Assembly (NCBI RefSeq): GCF_048544455.1
Contig: NC_133529.1
Span: forward strand, 58,378,271-58,442,270
Source of the DNA: Silene latifolia
Lineage: Eukaryota; Streptophyta; Magnoliopsida; Caryophyllales; Caryophyllaceae
Direction of reading: 5' to 3'
Length of the DNA: 64,000 nt
A model generated the notes under the pieces. The model searched no databases, had not been told where the DNA came from, and saw nothing but the letters and a program-made list of their open reading frames with translations. Position 1 is the first letter of the stretch; every line of letters starts with the position of its first letter. Below are positions 11,558 to 22,795 of the stretch, piece by piece. Made by a program: the position numbers and the translations under genes.

Positions 11558-11594
11558 ACTAATCCCAAGTATTACTTGTATAACTTCTAAATTT
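11558..11594 (+). repeat. Direct repeat, right copy
   Basis: Partner of 10758-10794 at a distance of exactly 800 bp. The downstream sequences of the two copies differ, so this is a short duplication and not a long repeat. Confidence 0.8.
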
Positions 11595-11977
11595 AGAAAA
11601 CTCTCAGGTATGTCCTTGGTCTCTCGTTACTTATATTACTTCGTATATGATATGATTTCAATATATAGTCGAATACTTTGAGAACAATCCAAGAATATTT
11701 TTAATGATAATATCTGAACTATAATACCTTGGAGAACAATCCAAGAAAGAGTATCAAAATTCACGTTGGATGGTGTTGCTATGCTTCAATCACGTTGAAT
11801 AGTTGAATATAAAACGTAAACAAATGACTTAGTCGGAAAGAGTAGCAAAATTCACTCTTAGCCTATAAATAACATTCGAATTGCAGAATTGAAATTTCAA
11901 TATAATTATCATGGTTCCTATTGTATGTGCAGTTGTATCTAGGCTCCAGCGAGTAAATACGTTATAGCGACAAAATC

Positions 11978-13120
11978 ATGGCCTTCCCTTGAATCATGCA
12001 GCGAGGCTCGTCCCATAGACGAAGAGAATGATGATCTTTTCGGTCAGCTACCTGAAGAAATTTTGTTGTCACTAATATCTTTCTTTACGATGAAGGAAGC
12101 TGCAAGATTTAGTCTTGTTTGCCGCCAATATGAAGTCATATGGCGTTATTTTCCGGTATTGATCTTCGAAGATAACCAAGTGAATTTCGATAATTATGAC
12201 GTAGTTGTTGAAAAGAAAGCTTGCTTTGTTTGGAGGGTTTATCGTGTTATCGAAAAGCATTTGGGGACAACTATAGACGAACTTGGAATCACATTTGATT
12301 TAGAACCAAGTAGGCAATCTTATTTTGATAAGTGGGTGGTTGTTGCACTAGATAAACAGGTTAAGGATTGATCTCAACTTTTCACCAACTCGGAAAGTAC
12401 TATGTGTACGCAATGACCGTTTTTATCTTTTTTATGACTATCCTCTTGATATTCCACCTAAGTTGACTGGCTCCTTCAAGTCGTCTTTTCTAACGTCTCT
12501 TTGTCTTAGATACGTCAATGTCACCGATGAATTCGTTGATTTCCTCCCTCATAGTTGCCCACGATGTTGTGCATCCAAGGATCATCATGTTTAACTAGAG
12601 TCACCGGTTGTTTAGAAGTGAAACAGTGAGAGGTCTCTTACTGTAAAAATCTGAAAAAAAATCCATGTGTCAGCCCGAAAGCTTCAGTCCTTGACACTTA
12701 ATAGCGTATTTCCTGTTGAGCTATTACGCATTATGGATTCTCCCTCTCTCGTTGAGATGTCAATTAGCGAGGCACATAGATTGCCCTATTCATTTGACTA
12801 CCTTGAAGACATTTTGTCCCAGTTGGTATATCTTAATCGAAGGATTGTCCAAGAGGTACTTTTGTTGGTCAGTGCAGTTCTTCTTTGCCTCATTTCTTGT
12901 TTACGACCGTCCTATCAGCTTAAGACAACTCTCACAATCGAGTTTTATTTTTTTGAATAAACATATTTCTAAAGTAATATTTTTTTGTCTTTCTATAACC
13001 GTGGGGAATGATGAATGGTGTTGCTATGCCGAAACTTGAACATCTAGAACTGCAAGTTTTGAATTCAGTGGATTACTCAAGCCTCCTTGTATGTACTTTC
13101 GTGATTGAGGCATCCCCTGG
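11978..13120 (+). pseudogene. F-box/LRR/FBD pseudogene, 5' part
   Basis: The translated F-box reads DDLFGQLPEEILLSLISFF, then KEAARFSLVCRQYEVIWRYF, the usual start of plant F-box/FBD/LRR proteins, which select targets for SCF ubiquitin ligases. LRR-like stretches follow (DFLPHSCPRC; KLQSLTLNSVFPVELL; PSLVEMSISEA; PKLEHLELQVLNSVDYSSL). An intron probably runs from about 12855 to 12990. A one-base frameshift lies near 12365, a TAA follows the CASKDHHV segment near 12590, and no ATG is in frame with the F-box, so the gene is dead. The reading is cut at 13120 by element B and resumes at 23342. Confidence 0.8.
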
Positions 13121-13665
13121 TGTTAGGCCCAAAATCTGGATATGGGCTGGTCTGGGGCAGCGAGTCTAGAAGCAGTGTGGGACGCAGGGCGTCAGGGAGC
13201 TAGGGTGGCAGCATCAGCGTGCAGTGCAAGACGTGGGCTTTGATCCGTATGGAAGAAGTATACGGAAATTCTATCACTTATCATATCCAATGGAGGAAAG
13301 TCCTATTCTACTTCAAATTAGGAATAACTTGGAAGAAAAGCAAGAAACACTAGCTGAGCAAGCTCCCCTATATAAGGGGCCTCAATACAAAGAAGGAAGA
13401 TCATCGAAAAATACAAGAATTATACCCTAGCCTCCATAGCATAACACACGAACTTTACTTCCCCTGGAGTTATAGTGAAAATCTGGGTGGGATTCCGTCT
13501 CCCCCCGCGGTTGTTTCCCAAATTGGGTTTTCTGCGTCACCAAAATTACTTGTGTTATTTATTTACGTCGCGCATTCAAATTATCATACAACAAACAAAC
13601 AAATCGCAATAAGGACCTAACATTAAGACCGCTTTAACCCTAATTGGTAGAAATTTACCAAAACA
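13121..13665 (+). repeat. 5' LTR of element B
   Basis: Starts TGTTAGGCCC, ends CCAAAACA, 545 bp. It contains a TATA box at 13368-13377 (CTATATAAGG) followed about 100 bp later by the polyadenylation-side sequence. Matches 22796-23341. Confidence 0.95.
13368..13377 (+). promoter_or_regulatory. TATA box of element B LTR
   Basis: CTATATAAGG, conserved in the 3' LTR at 23043-23052. It is placed in the middle of the LTR as expected for the U3/R boundary. Confidence 0.7.
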
Positions 13666-13668
13666 GTT

Positions 13669-13686
13669 TGGCGCCCACCGTGGGGC
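13669..13686 (+). other. Primer binding site (tRNA-Lys), element B
   Basis: TGGCGCCCACCGTGGGGC, three bases after the 5' LTR, complementary to plant tRNA-Lys. Identical to the site of element A. Confidence 0.92.
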
Positions 13687-13729
13687 ATAGTGGTCGTCTT
13701 CGTTAGCCAGTCTACACAGCAAGCATAAC

Positions 13730-15540
13730 ATGTCCGGACACCAAGAAACCAACTCAGGTAGCACTAGCGGCGCCCCAGCAACACGGCACCATCTCCCTCG
13801 GCGACAACACGGGTACCATCTCTCTCGGCAGCACGCACAACCCCGGTTCAAACCACCAGTGCCGCCCAGATACCAGCAGTCAAGCAAAGTCAAAGTTCCC
13901 AAGCAGCAGCAAGCCCATCTTCGGAGAGAATCCAGACTAGAGATTCGGGAGTCGTCCAGGGACGACAAGGAGTCCCACAGCCTGAGAGAGGAGCACAATC
14001 TAGGCAACAGGCTCAGGCTCCTCCGAGTCCCACCAGCATCATGATAAGCGGATTGGACACATTAACAAGGACAATCCGAACAATGCAGAATGAAAATAGG
14101 AGCATGAGATCTCAAATGGAAGAGGACAACAATTTCCTCCGAGCACAGATCAACGAGTTAAGAAGCCATGCCGCTAATTCAGCCCCTTGGATGCAGAAAG
14201 ACAGATTCAATGGATCACTAGGAGAAAGTAGGGATCGGAGGCAGACGCGGGTGCTGCCACGCGAAGGAGCACTAAGATTGGACATGGACACAACACCGCA
14301 GCCAAGAGGAGGCCTGGTCCCAACAGGACTAGGAGCATTGACACTAGATGATGAGCCAGCACGCCAAGATCCAACACCCACGTCAGATGCAGAAGGACGC
14401 CAGCAGAGTAGAGCGGCAGCTGCGATCCCGGTGATCAGGGCTCTAGTTACAAATCAAGCTGAGTATACCTGGGAAAGCGGCCCGGTTGCAGCAGCATCAC
14501 GGATGCACCAACCAGTAGTCTTAGGACAACAGAACTTTGTACGAGGGGCAGAATGTCAGTCACAGGAGCATCTGCGACCCGCCGGGAGAGAGACATACAT
14601 AGAACAGCAATACCAGGAACTACGAAGCCTCCTCCAGAGGGTCCCAGGAATGTCGCTGCCTATGGAGATGGCTGCACCGGAAAGATACGCTGACTCGCCT
14701 TTTACTGACAATATAGCTACAGTGGCCTTACCAAAAGGATTTAACGTCCCAACAATGACCCTCTTCGATGGAACCACAGACCCCTGTGATCGCATTAGCC
14801 AGTTTAAGCAAAAAATGATGGTTACCACTGCCACAGGAGCCTCGTAGGAGGCATGCATGTGTAAAGGATTTGGTTCAACCCTAACCGGAGCAGCACTACA
14901 ATGGTTCGTCGGCTTGCCCAACGGAACCATATCTTCATTCGTCGATTTGGTCAACGCCTTCAATCAGTAGTTCTCCAGCAGCCGGAGAACACCAAAGCAG
15001 CCAAGCGATCTGTATAGGATCGTTCAGGAAATAGGCGAATCAATCAAAGATTACGTCACCAGGTTCAATGCAGAGAAATTCTCAATACGAGGCTGCAACA
15101 CGTCCACGACCATCAACTCCTTCAGGCAGGGCTTGGATAAGGAATCAGACCTCTACAAAGAATTAACGATGTACCCTTGTGAGAGATTCGAAGAAGTCCA
15201 GCAGAGAGCTACAGCGGCACTTAGATTAGAAGAGGATACGCAAGCTAGAAAGGGAATAACAAACTTTGACAAACCTAGTAGGAAAATCTCAACAGAAAAG
15301 AAAGACGAACGAGCTAAGCCATACCTCAGACCCAATATCAGCAGAGTAGCAGAAAAAACCCAGCAAGTTGATGACTCGCAACATCCTCCCAAGCTATCTG
15401 AGTACGGATTCAACACGGGAATGGAAGGGTTGCTGAAAGCACTAAGAGGATTAGGTGATCAGGTTAGGTGGCCAAAGCCTCCCACTCAGAATCGACCCAA
15501 CGACGATAGAGACAGCAACAAGAGATGCGAATGGCATTAA
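13730..15540 (+). pseudogene. Gag, element B
   Basis: Begins MSGHQETNSGSTSG at 13730 with a Gln/Arg/Pro-rich N-terminus, shifts frame near 14040, then gives a coiled segment (TLTRTIRTMQNENRSMRS) and the Gag core (LFDGTTDPCDRISQFKQKMM; GSTLTGAALQWFVGLP with variants). It ends in a C-terminal CEWH motif. In-frame stops at 14845-14847 (TAG), 14968-14970 (TAG) and 15538-15540 (TAA) break it. It aligns with Gag of element A over most of its length. Confidence 0.8.
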
Positions 15541-15631
15541 GACATAGGGCACAGGACAAAAGACTGCTACAGGCTGCGTAGGGAAGTAAAGTTCCAGGTA
15601 CGCAGGGGAAACTTGGACCACTTGTTATCAC

Positions 15632-16318
15632 GTGGGGCAAGCGGGGACGGGGAGGGAAGCAGCGAACCAGGTGCTTCCTTCTGCCCCACCCATATGCACG
15701 AAAATTATTAACGTGATAACAGGCGGATCCGAGCTATCGGGTTTAACATATTCCGCCGCTAAGAGGAAAGCCATCAAACGTAAAGGGGATCATCCAGAGA
15801 CTTCGTACAGGGTAAGCCAGATCAATTTACCCCCGGTAACTTTCGACAAAACCGACATAGAAAGCGGCGCAAAGCATCATGACGACGCCCTAACTATAAC
15901 GTTATCCATTGGTAATTGCACCGTACGAAAAGCATTAGTGGATACAGGGAGTTCTGTGATCCTCATCATGCTGGAAACCCTCAAAACCATGGGTTTTGAC
16001 AAAGAGAACCTGATAAAGAAATCTGTACCCCTGGTGGGATAAAGTGGTGAGACTGCACATTCGGTAGGTGAGATAACCATCCCAACGTATATTGAAGGAG
16101 TTAACAAACTGGTAAGATACTTAGTCATTGAGGGTCCGACCACTTACAACGTGATACTAGGAAGACCATGGCTGCATCAGATGAAGGCGGTGCCCTCAAC
16201 ATATCATCAGTGTCTCAAGTTCCCAACACCATGGGGTACGGTCATAGTTAAAGGGGATCGAGAGGAATCCAGGAACTGCTACGCTCAAGCCCTCAAAGCT
16301 ACAACCAGGCTACCCTCA
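15632..16318 (+). pseudogene. Aspartic protease region, element B
   Basis: In a different frame from gag. The active site LVDTGSSVILIML is intact, preceded by NVITGGSELSGLTYSAAKR, shared with element A. The frame has a stop at about 16040 and runs on in the same frame to the [20 protein letters not shown] block near 16210. In intact relatives it cleaves the Gag-Pol polyprotein. Confidence 0.8.
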
Positions 16319-16439
16319 TAGCAATTACAGGACTGGGGCACCTCGAAAGAATACAAAGAACCTCCCTCGGAAGAACTAGACTAGGTCCACCTGGACGAGG
16401 AGCACCCGGATAGGACAATATTAATTGGAGCAACTTGAA

Positions 16440-17524
16440 GTGAAGAGCTACGCAGCCAGCTGACTCAATTTCTGAAAGCCAACATGGATTGTTTTCCTTG
16501 GTCCCATGACGATATGATAGGTATAGACCCATCCGTTATTTCACATAAGCTAAGTGTAAACCCAGGCTGCACCCTAGTACAGTAGAAAAGAAGAAAATTC
16601 GCGGCAGAACGAAACGAAGTCATTAACAAAGAGGTAGAAAGTCTCTTGGCAGCAGGTAAAATCAGAGAAGTCAGCTACCCTGAATGGCTTTCTAATGTAG
16701 TAGTAGTGCCCAAGAAAAATGGGAAGTGGAGGGTATGCGTAGACTTCACAGATTTAAATAAAGCTTGTCCCAAGGACCCCTTTCCACTGCCACATATCGA
16801 TGCAATGGTGGACGCTACTGCGGAACACGAGGTATTTACTTTCCTCGACGCCTGGAGCGGTTACAATAAGATTAAGATGCATCCACAAGATCAAGAGAAA
16901 ACAACATTCATGTCAGAAAGAGTCATATATTGTTATAATGTCATGCCCTTTGGCCTAAAGAATGCCGGGTCCACTTACCAACGGTTGGTAAATAAAATGT
17001 TCAAGCAGCAAATAGGGAAGACTATGGAAGTATACATAGACGGCATGGTAGTGAAATCCAAAAAACCAGGAATGCATATGGAACACTTGGCAGACACCTT
17101 CCAGACATTAAGGGAGTTTAAAATGAAGCTTAATCCGTCCAAGTGTTCGTTTGGAGTATCCTCAGGAAAATTCTTAGGATACATGGTGACTCAGAGAGGA
17201 ATTGAAGCAAGCAAGGAACAGATAAAAGCAATACTCCAGCTGGAATCACCGCAGAAACCAAAAGATGTGCAAAGGCTAGTGGGGAAGGTAGCGGCCCTAA
17301 ACAGGTTCATATCAAGGGCTTCAGATAGGTGCAAGCTGTTCTATGATATATTGAGGAAGAGTCAAAAATTCGAATGGACCAAGGAACACGAGAAAGCATT
17401 CACGGAACTTAAAAACTACCTAAGCACGCCACCATTACTCGCGAAGCCAAAGCAAGGGGAGCCTCTATTCCTATATCTATCAGTTACGGAAGCAACTGTA
17501 AGCGCGGTCTTGGTCAAAGAATAA
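16440..17524 (+). pseudogene. Reverse transcriptase, element B
   Basis: The open part from 16646 shows all RT blocks: PEWLSNVVVVPKKNGKWRVC, DFTDLNKACPKDPFPLPHID, FLDAWSGYNKIKMHPQDQEK, YCYNVMPFGLKNAGSTYQRL, then the active site as YIDGMVV and the thumb FGVSSGKFLGYMVTQRGIEA. The family-invariant YIDD has become YIDG, which removes a metal-binding aspartate. A stop (TAA) ends it at 17522-17524. The region just upstream holds further in-frame stops. Confidence 0.92.
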
Positions 17525-17539
17525 GGAGTACAGCATCCT

Positions 17540-17848
17540 GTGTATTATATAAGTAAGTCTTTGCTTCCTGCAGAGACCAGGTACACTTCCTTCGAAAAAC
17601 TAGCATTGGCTTTGGTTACTGCTTCCTATAAACTGCGGCCGTACTTTGAATCTCACACCATCCACGTAATAACCAACTACCCGCTAAAAACTATTATGAG
17701 GAAGCCTGAACTTTCGGGCAGAATGACTAAATGGTCAGTGCATCTTAGTGGGTATGACTTGCAATTTGAACCCAGAACAGCGATAAAATCCCAAGCCTTA
17801 GCAGATTTCGTCTCTGATTTCTGCCCTGCTACCCGTGGGGAGGCATAA
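17540..17848 (+). pseudogene. First RNase H/connection domain, element B
   Basis: Encodes YYISKSLLPAETRYTSFEKL and SHTIHVITNYPLKTIMRKPE, in the same frame as RT and as the following ORF, separated by single stops at 17522 and 17846. This is the gypsy RNase H region that follows RT. In the Tat lineage a second, archaeal-type RNase H follows, as seen in the next ORF. Confidence 0.85.
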
Positions 17849-17854
17849 AAAGGA

Positions 17855-19663
17855 ATGCTGACAATAATGGGAAGTCAGGATAGCGAAATATGGACCTTAT
17901 ACATTGACGGAGCCTCAAATGCAAGGGGGGCTCGTGTAGGTTTGGTCCTTCGATCACCTAAAGGTGATATGATAGTACAAGCTGTTAGGTGTGAGTTCAA
18001 AGTAAACAACAACGAAGCCGAGTATGAAGCCCTTATACTTGGGATGCAGATGGCGTCGGGGCTTAAGGTGAGGAACCTGAGGGTGTATAGCAATTCCTTA
18101 CTTGTGGTGAATCATGTAAACAACGAATATGTGGCACATGATTCAAAGATGATAGCCTACTTGAAGATAGCCACAGAGCAAAAGTCAAAGTTTAGGACGT
18201 TCAAAATAACTCAGGTGCCGCGAGATCAGAACATGGAGGCAGACGCCCTGGCAACGTTAGAGGCCACCTTCCAGCCCACAGAACTGTCAAATATACCTAT
18301 CACCCACGTATTGACCCCAGCCATCCAGAAGGAGCCAGACCAGAATCCGGTGAAAGAGGCAGCACACATGCAGTATACGCAGGAAGCCAGAACCCCTGTT
18401 TCCGCGGAAGGACAGCAGGATCCAGATTGGAGAGTACCATACATAAATTGGCTAAGGGATGGGACGCTCCCTGAGGATAGAAAGGAAGCACAGAGTTTCA
18501 GGATAAAGGCCTCCAGGTATATCTTGATTGATAACATTCTCTTTAGAAAATCGTTGGCAGGACCATGCCTCAGGTGCTTGAACAAAGAGGAAGCAGAAAC
18601 GGTGCTACATGATGTACACGGCGGAGAATGCGGGAACCATGCTGGAGGACGGAGTTTGTCTAATAAAATCTTGAGACAGGGGTATTTCTGGCCCACCATG
18701 CGCACATATGTCGTTAATCATGCCAAACGCTGTGAATCATGTCAAAAGGCGGCTCCAGCAATCCATCAGCCAGCGGAACCAATGCATCCAATTATCTCTC
18801 CATGGCCATTCATGATGTGGAGCATGGACATAGTGGGTAAGCTGCCCAGGGCTCCAGGAAACAGAGTGTATATGCTAGTCATGACTGATTACTTTTCAAA
18901 GTGGATTGAAGCAGAGGCAATGACAGAGGTAAAAGAGCGGCAGGTGATCTCTTTTATCAAACGTAACATCATAAGCAGATTTGGGATACCATCTGAGATC
19001 ATATGTGACAATGGATCCCAGTTCATATCAGATAACACCAAGGGCTTCTGTTCACGTTGGAACATCACACTGATAAAGTCAGCTCCTAGGTATCCACAAA
19101 CCAACGGCCAAGCCGAATCCAGTAACAAAATCATTGTGGAGAATCTCAGAAAACGGCTGGAAGAGTTGGGAGGAAAATGGGCAGATGAACTACCATTGGT
19201 ACTCTTGTCAGACAGAACAACACCGAAAGTGGCAACAGGCCAAACTCTATTTAGCCTCATGTACGGAGCGGAGGCAGTAATACCCTCAGAGGCTCTGGTA
19301 CCCACGCATAGATATGGCTGTCAGACGGTAGAGCAGAACCAGGTCAAAATGGCTAGTAGTCTGGATACAGTTGATGAGCTGCGAGAAAGCGCCTACATAC
19401 GTATGGCATCATATAAACAATCTGTCGCCAAGACATATAACAAGAATGTTAAAATCAGGACCCTTGAAGTAGGGGACCTCGTACTCAGAAGGGTATTCGA
19501 AAATACCAAGAACCACAAAGCAGGCACGTTTGCTTACAAGGGGGAAGGGCCATATCAGGTTGAGAGCATTGTCAAGAATGGGGCATACAGGTTGATGACC
19601 ATGCACGGTCAAATCCTAGATAAGCCCTGGAACATTCGTCACTTGAAACGGTACTTTGTCTGA
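17855..19663 (+). CDS. Second RNase H plus integrase, element B (602-codon ORF)
   Basis: Residues ~10-140 are an RNase H (YIDGASNARGARVGLVL; NNNEAEYEALILGMQMASG; then VYSNSLLVVNHV, where the family aspartate in YSDS is asparagine). Residues ~260-310 form the integrase HHCC zinc-binding region ending CESCQ. Residues ~320-500 are the DDE core: MDIVG, then ICDNGSQF, then GQAESSNK, all three catalytic acids present. The C-terminal chromatin-side domain ends HLKRYFV. It is the only long uninterrupted pol segment of element B. It has no start codon of its own in biology, being part of the polyprotein. Confidence 0.9.
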   Translation: MLTIMGSQDSEIWTLYIDGASNARGARVGLVLRSPKGDMIVQAVRCEFKVNNNEAEYEALILGMQMASGLKVRNLRVYSNSLLVVNHVNNEYVAHDSKMIAYLKIATEQKSKFRTFKITQVPRDQNMEADALATLEATFQPTELSNIPITHVLTPAIQKEPDQNPVKEAAHMQYTQEARTPVSAEGQQDPDWRVPYINWLRDGTLPEDRKEAQSFRIKASRYILIDNILFRKSLAGPCLRCLNKEEAETVLHDVHGGECGNHAGGRSLSNKILRQGYFWPTMRTYVVNHAKRCESCQKAAPAIHQPAEPMHPIISPWPFMMWSMDIVGKLPRAPGNRVYMLVMTDYFSKWIEAEAMTEVKERQVISFIKRNIISRFGIPSEIICDNGSQFISDNTKGFCSRWNITLIKSAPRYPQTNGQAESSNKIIVENLRKRLEELGGKWADELPLVLLSDRTTPKVATGQTLFSLMYGAEAVIPSEALVPTHRYGCQTVEQNQVKMASSLDTVDELRESAYIRMASYKQSVAKTYNKNVKIRTLEVGDLVLRRVFENTKNHKAGTFAYKGEGPYQVESIVKNGAYRLMTMHGQILDKPWNIRHLKRYFV

Positions 19664-20509
19664 CAAAGTGCCAAAACTTTAGTGTACAAAGGACCTTTCA
19701 AAAGTCCGTGAAGCAAAAAAAAAAAAATGTGGGGGTTAGTATATGCTTTATGTACTGGTGTGTTTTAGAAAGCTTTTTTCTTTTGTTTTCCCTAGTTTTT
19801 CATTTTTCAAACCAAATCAAGTCGTTTTTAAACCAAGTAGTCAGTGTGGCTTCCGGATCAGATGTTGCCACTGGAACACCATGAGATAGCACCAGGTAAT
19901 TTGCACTACTTTGGAATTTATCATGCTTCTACGAAGAAAGGCTTTGATACTAATGTTGGTTACTTGTCAGATAAGGAACACTCGAGGGTCCATTTTGCCA
20001 TGTGAGGTGCGAGGCGTTTACTTAGTCAAGCCACATGGGGAGCATACGCCGAGGTAGCGCGCAGGGTACGGCGTACTAAGACCACCCATACCTTAACGTT
20101 AATCTCAGTAATTCCATAGCTATGACGTAGAGCAAAAGGTGCACGCACGAACTTTCAAACGTCTGGAACCACAAGGAACGCAACATTCCTTGTTAGTCGA
20201 AACTTGATCAATGAAGGTATGCTCTAGTCGGCTAACCCTAGTGATAAGATATTTTACGTCATGGGTAAAATGTGTTATCAAAAACCTGTAACCAGGAAAA
20301 AGGGTTGTGCACCTGGAGTCAGGTCAGCCTTCTGGATATACCTATATGGAATCAAAACACCAGAAACCAATGGCAAATAACGCAAGTATAACAAAAGGAG
20401 GGTCTAAAACCTAGACCCGGAATTACATCAAGTTAAGGCGCCTGCTACATGTAGCAGGCACCGTCAGAGTTTGAAAACCTGCGTACCAGCAGGCACAAAA
20501 CAAGCCAAG

Positions 20510-20545
<36 letters not shown>

Positions 20546-20590
20546 TGCGCCACACAGGGCCAAGTCCCTAGATAATTTAAACTAAAAATT
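19664..20590. other. Spacer between pol and accessory gene, element B
   Basis: Non-coding DNA between convergent pol and accessory gene, with a 33-bp oligo-A run at about 20511-20543 and an A-run near 19714. The oligo-A is in the position of the accessory gene's 3' untranslated region read on the minus strand (as oligo-T). No gene is seen. Confidence 0.6.
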
Positions 20591-22726
20591 TTAAGAGAGA
20601 TCAATCCTCTCAACAACTGCATCCTGGCCAATGCTCTGCTCCCCGTGCTCCATCTGTTTCTCTGTTGCAGGTACCTGAACAGCCTCAGGGGTTGCAGCAG
20701 CGCCGTCACCAGCCTCCTCCGCCAGGATCTCCTCTACAGTCCCAGAGATAGCCCCAGAGATATCCATAGCAGCGAAATCAGGTTTCGGATTAACAGCCTC
20801 AGCGTCAGGAGGGAACAAGGTGCTCAGATCCATACCATTGGGAAAGGCATGGGCAAACTCGACCAGCTTCTCTTCCAGGTTCCAAGATGTGTGCCTCCCC
20901 TTAGTATACGCCTGAATGGAGTCAATCCTCCCCTCAAAGGCAGTGTAGGCTCCCACATTCTTGGCCAGCTCTGCCATCTCTTCAGCACAGGCCTCTGCCT
21001 TTGTCAGCACAGAAGTCAGAATGCAGTTGGCCTCCTGTGTCCTCGCCAGCTGGTCTTTAGCTGCCTCCTTCTCCTTTTTGGCCACATGAAGCTGCTCCCT
21101 CAGTTTGGCGCAGGTAGCTGTGAGCTCCTTGTTCTTCCTCACGGAAGCCAGGCACTCAACTTTGGCCCTCTGTAGCATCTTGTGGAGATAGAGGGATGAT
21201 TGAAGAGCTTGCAATGAAGAAAACCACTAGTCAGGGAAGCACAGGGGCAAAGAAAGGAAGGGGCCAGTAAAAGAAGGCTCACAAGGAAGTAGTGTTCAGT
21301 AGCCAGATCAGTCATCTCCTGGGGGGCAGTCTCATCAAATGTTCTAGAGCAAGCCGGAGTCAGAAGCCGCTCTAGTGCAGGCCAGTAGTTGGCGCGTTCA
21401 GCATCCCCAAAGTTAGCAAGGAGGCGCAGCAGTAGTTCATCAGCGTGGACAGGGGATCCAGGGGCACGTGATATTGGGGTCACCTCGATAGGTTCTGGAG
21501 TAGACCTTGAGGTGGATCTCTTTCTTGAGGAAACAGGAGAGGTAAAGGAGTCAGCAGTTCTTTTCCTGGCTTGACGCATCAGGATCTCAGAAGCAGAGGG
21601 TCTAGCACTTCCTACGGGGATACCAGGACGCAAAGGATCAGAATAAAGAACAAGTGGGTAAGGAAGCTTCTGGAGATTAAAAGAGAATATTTACCAGAGG
21701 ACATGGTTTCTTCAGTGGCGGAGTCGTCTAAACCAGAGAGCAGGAGTGGAAACAGTCTGTGGTCTTCAGGGATAGAGAAGAGCTTGGCAACAGAGATTGC
21801 TTCGTCTTCAGATTTCTCAGGATTCTTGAATTCTGCAGTAAATTAAAGAGTAAGAACAGTGAGTGACAGGGGCAATCGAAAATAGACATGCAAATGCACT
21901 TACTCTTGGTAAAAACCCAGTGCTCGAACAGGTAATTAGCATGGATGGGGAGTGATTCAAGCTTGACTTAGAAGAAATCTTCGTACCACCCATCGTCTTT
22001 CCCCTTAGCCGCCGACTGAAGGAAGTTTTCAGTCTTCTCAACGGCCCTGAAGGTGTATTGACCGTTCCCTAGCGACCGGCATTCAAACCTATGGGCCAGA
22101 TTTGACAACCCAATCTCGGCGCCCAGACTATTCTTCAAAGCAACAGTGGACAAGAGGATCATCCATGCATAAGGGGCGATTTGGGCCATGGGAAGGGAGT
22201 TCAGGCGGATGAACTCTTGGATCATCGGGGGAAAGGGGAATCTAAGCCCAAGGACGAAAGGATAGGTGTACAAGCAGATCTACCCCGCACGAAAGGCGTC
22301 TGCCTTATGACCAGGTTTGGGGATGAGGATTACCACATCGTCACCTAAGCCAAGCAAGGCTTTGATCCTAGGGATGTCCTCTTGGGTCAAGTGGGAGTCA
22401 CCGGAATACGGTCTTTTGAGAACTCCCTGCGAAGGGAAGTCATTATCCTCTACGAGGTCAATGGTGGCGGATAAAGATGATGTGAGCCGGGTTTTGGCCG
22501 TGATAAATGAGGAGAGAGAAGTGAAAGTACCTGAAGAGACGAAGGGAGGCGGCACTGACAGTGAAGGGACGATTGAAAGGATGAGTTTTGGGGAGTGGAG
22601 AGTTTGAAGGGTTTGAGAAAATGAAATGATGATGAAAGAGAAAGAGGGGGGACGGATGAGATTAAATAGGAGGGGGTGGTTGGAGTTTTTAAAATGTGAA
22701 TTGAAATGGAGTATGCGAGAAGTCAC
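20591..22726 (-). pseudogene. Accessory gene of element B (PF04195-like), intron-containing
   Basis: Same gene as 1042-3246 in element A. Minus-strand exons are about 22726-21904, 21832-21695, 21611-21283 and 21207-20591. The introns 21903-21833, 21694-21612 and 21282-21208 have GT..AG ends and sit at the same protein positions as in element A (after WVFTK, within MSS|GSAR, after TEHYFL). Exon 1 carries the PF04195-like block (FVLGLRFPFPPMIQEFIRLN; IGLSNLAHRFECRSL), exon 3 a basic Ser/Thr linker, and exon 4 a coiled coil followed by an acidic tail. Two in-frame stops in exon 1 (22277-22279 TAG; near 21966 TAA) disable it. Function is unknown; plant annotation pipelines often name such genes as uncharacterised or ASY2-like. 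Confidence 0.8.
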
Positions 22727-22780
22727 TCAACGATACACTGCAATTTCCCGCTCACATAACTAAGGTTGGACTTTCGCGGA

Positions 22781-22795
22781 AAATTGGGGGCAAAC
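22781..22795 (+). other. Polypurine tract, element B
   Basis: AAATTGGGGGCAAAC lies directly before the 3' LTR, the standard plus-strand primer position. Confidence 0.8.

Larger units (their letters stand above)
10755..11977. other. Intergenic DNA upstream of the F-box pseudogene
   Basis: AT-rich DNA without a convincing gene. It contains an inverted-repeat element (10821-11520) and two copies of a ~37-bp sequence exactly 800 bp apart. The short open frame at 11013-11282 lies inside the inverted-repeat element and has Pro/Asn/Thr-rich composition without family resemblance. Confidence 0.6.
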
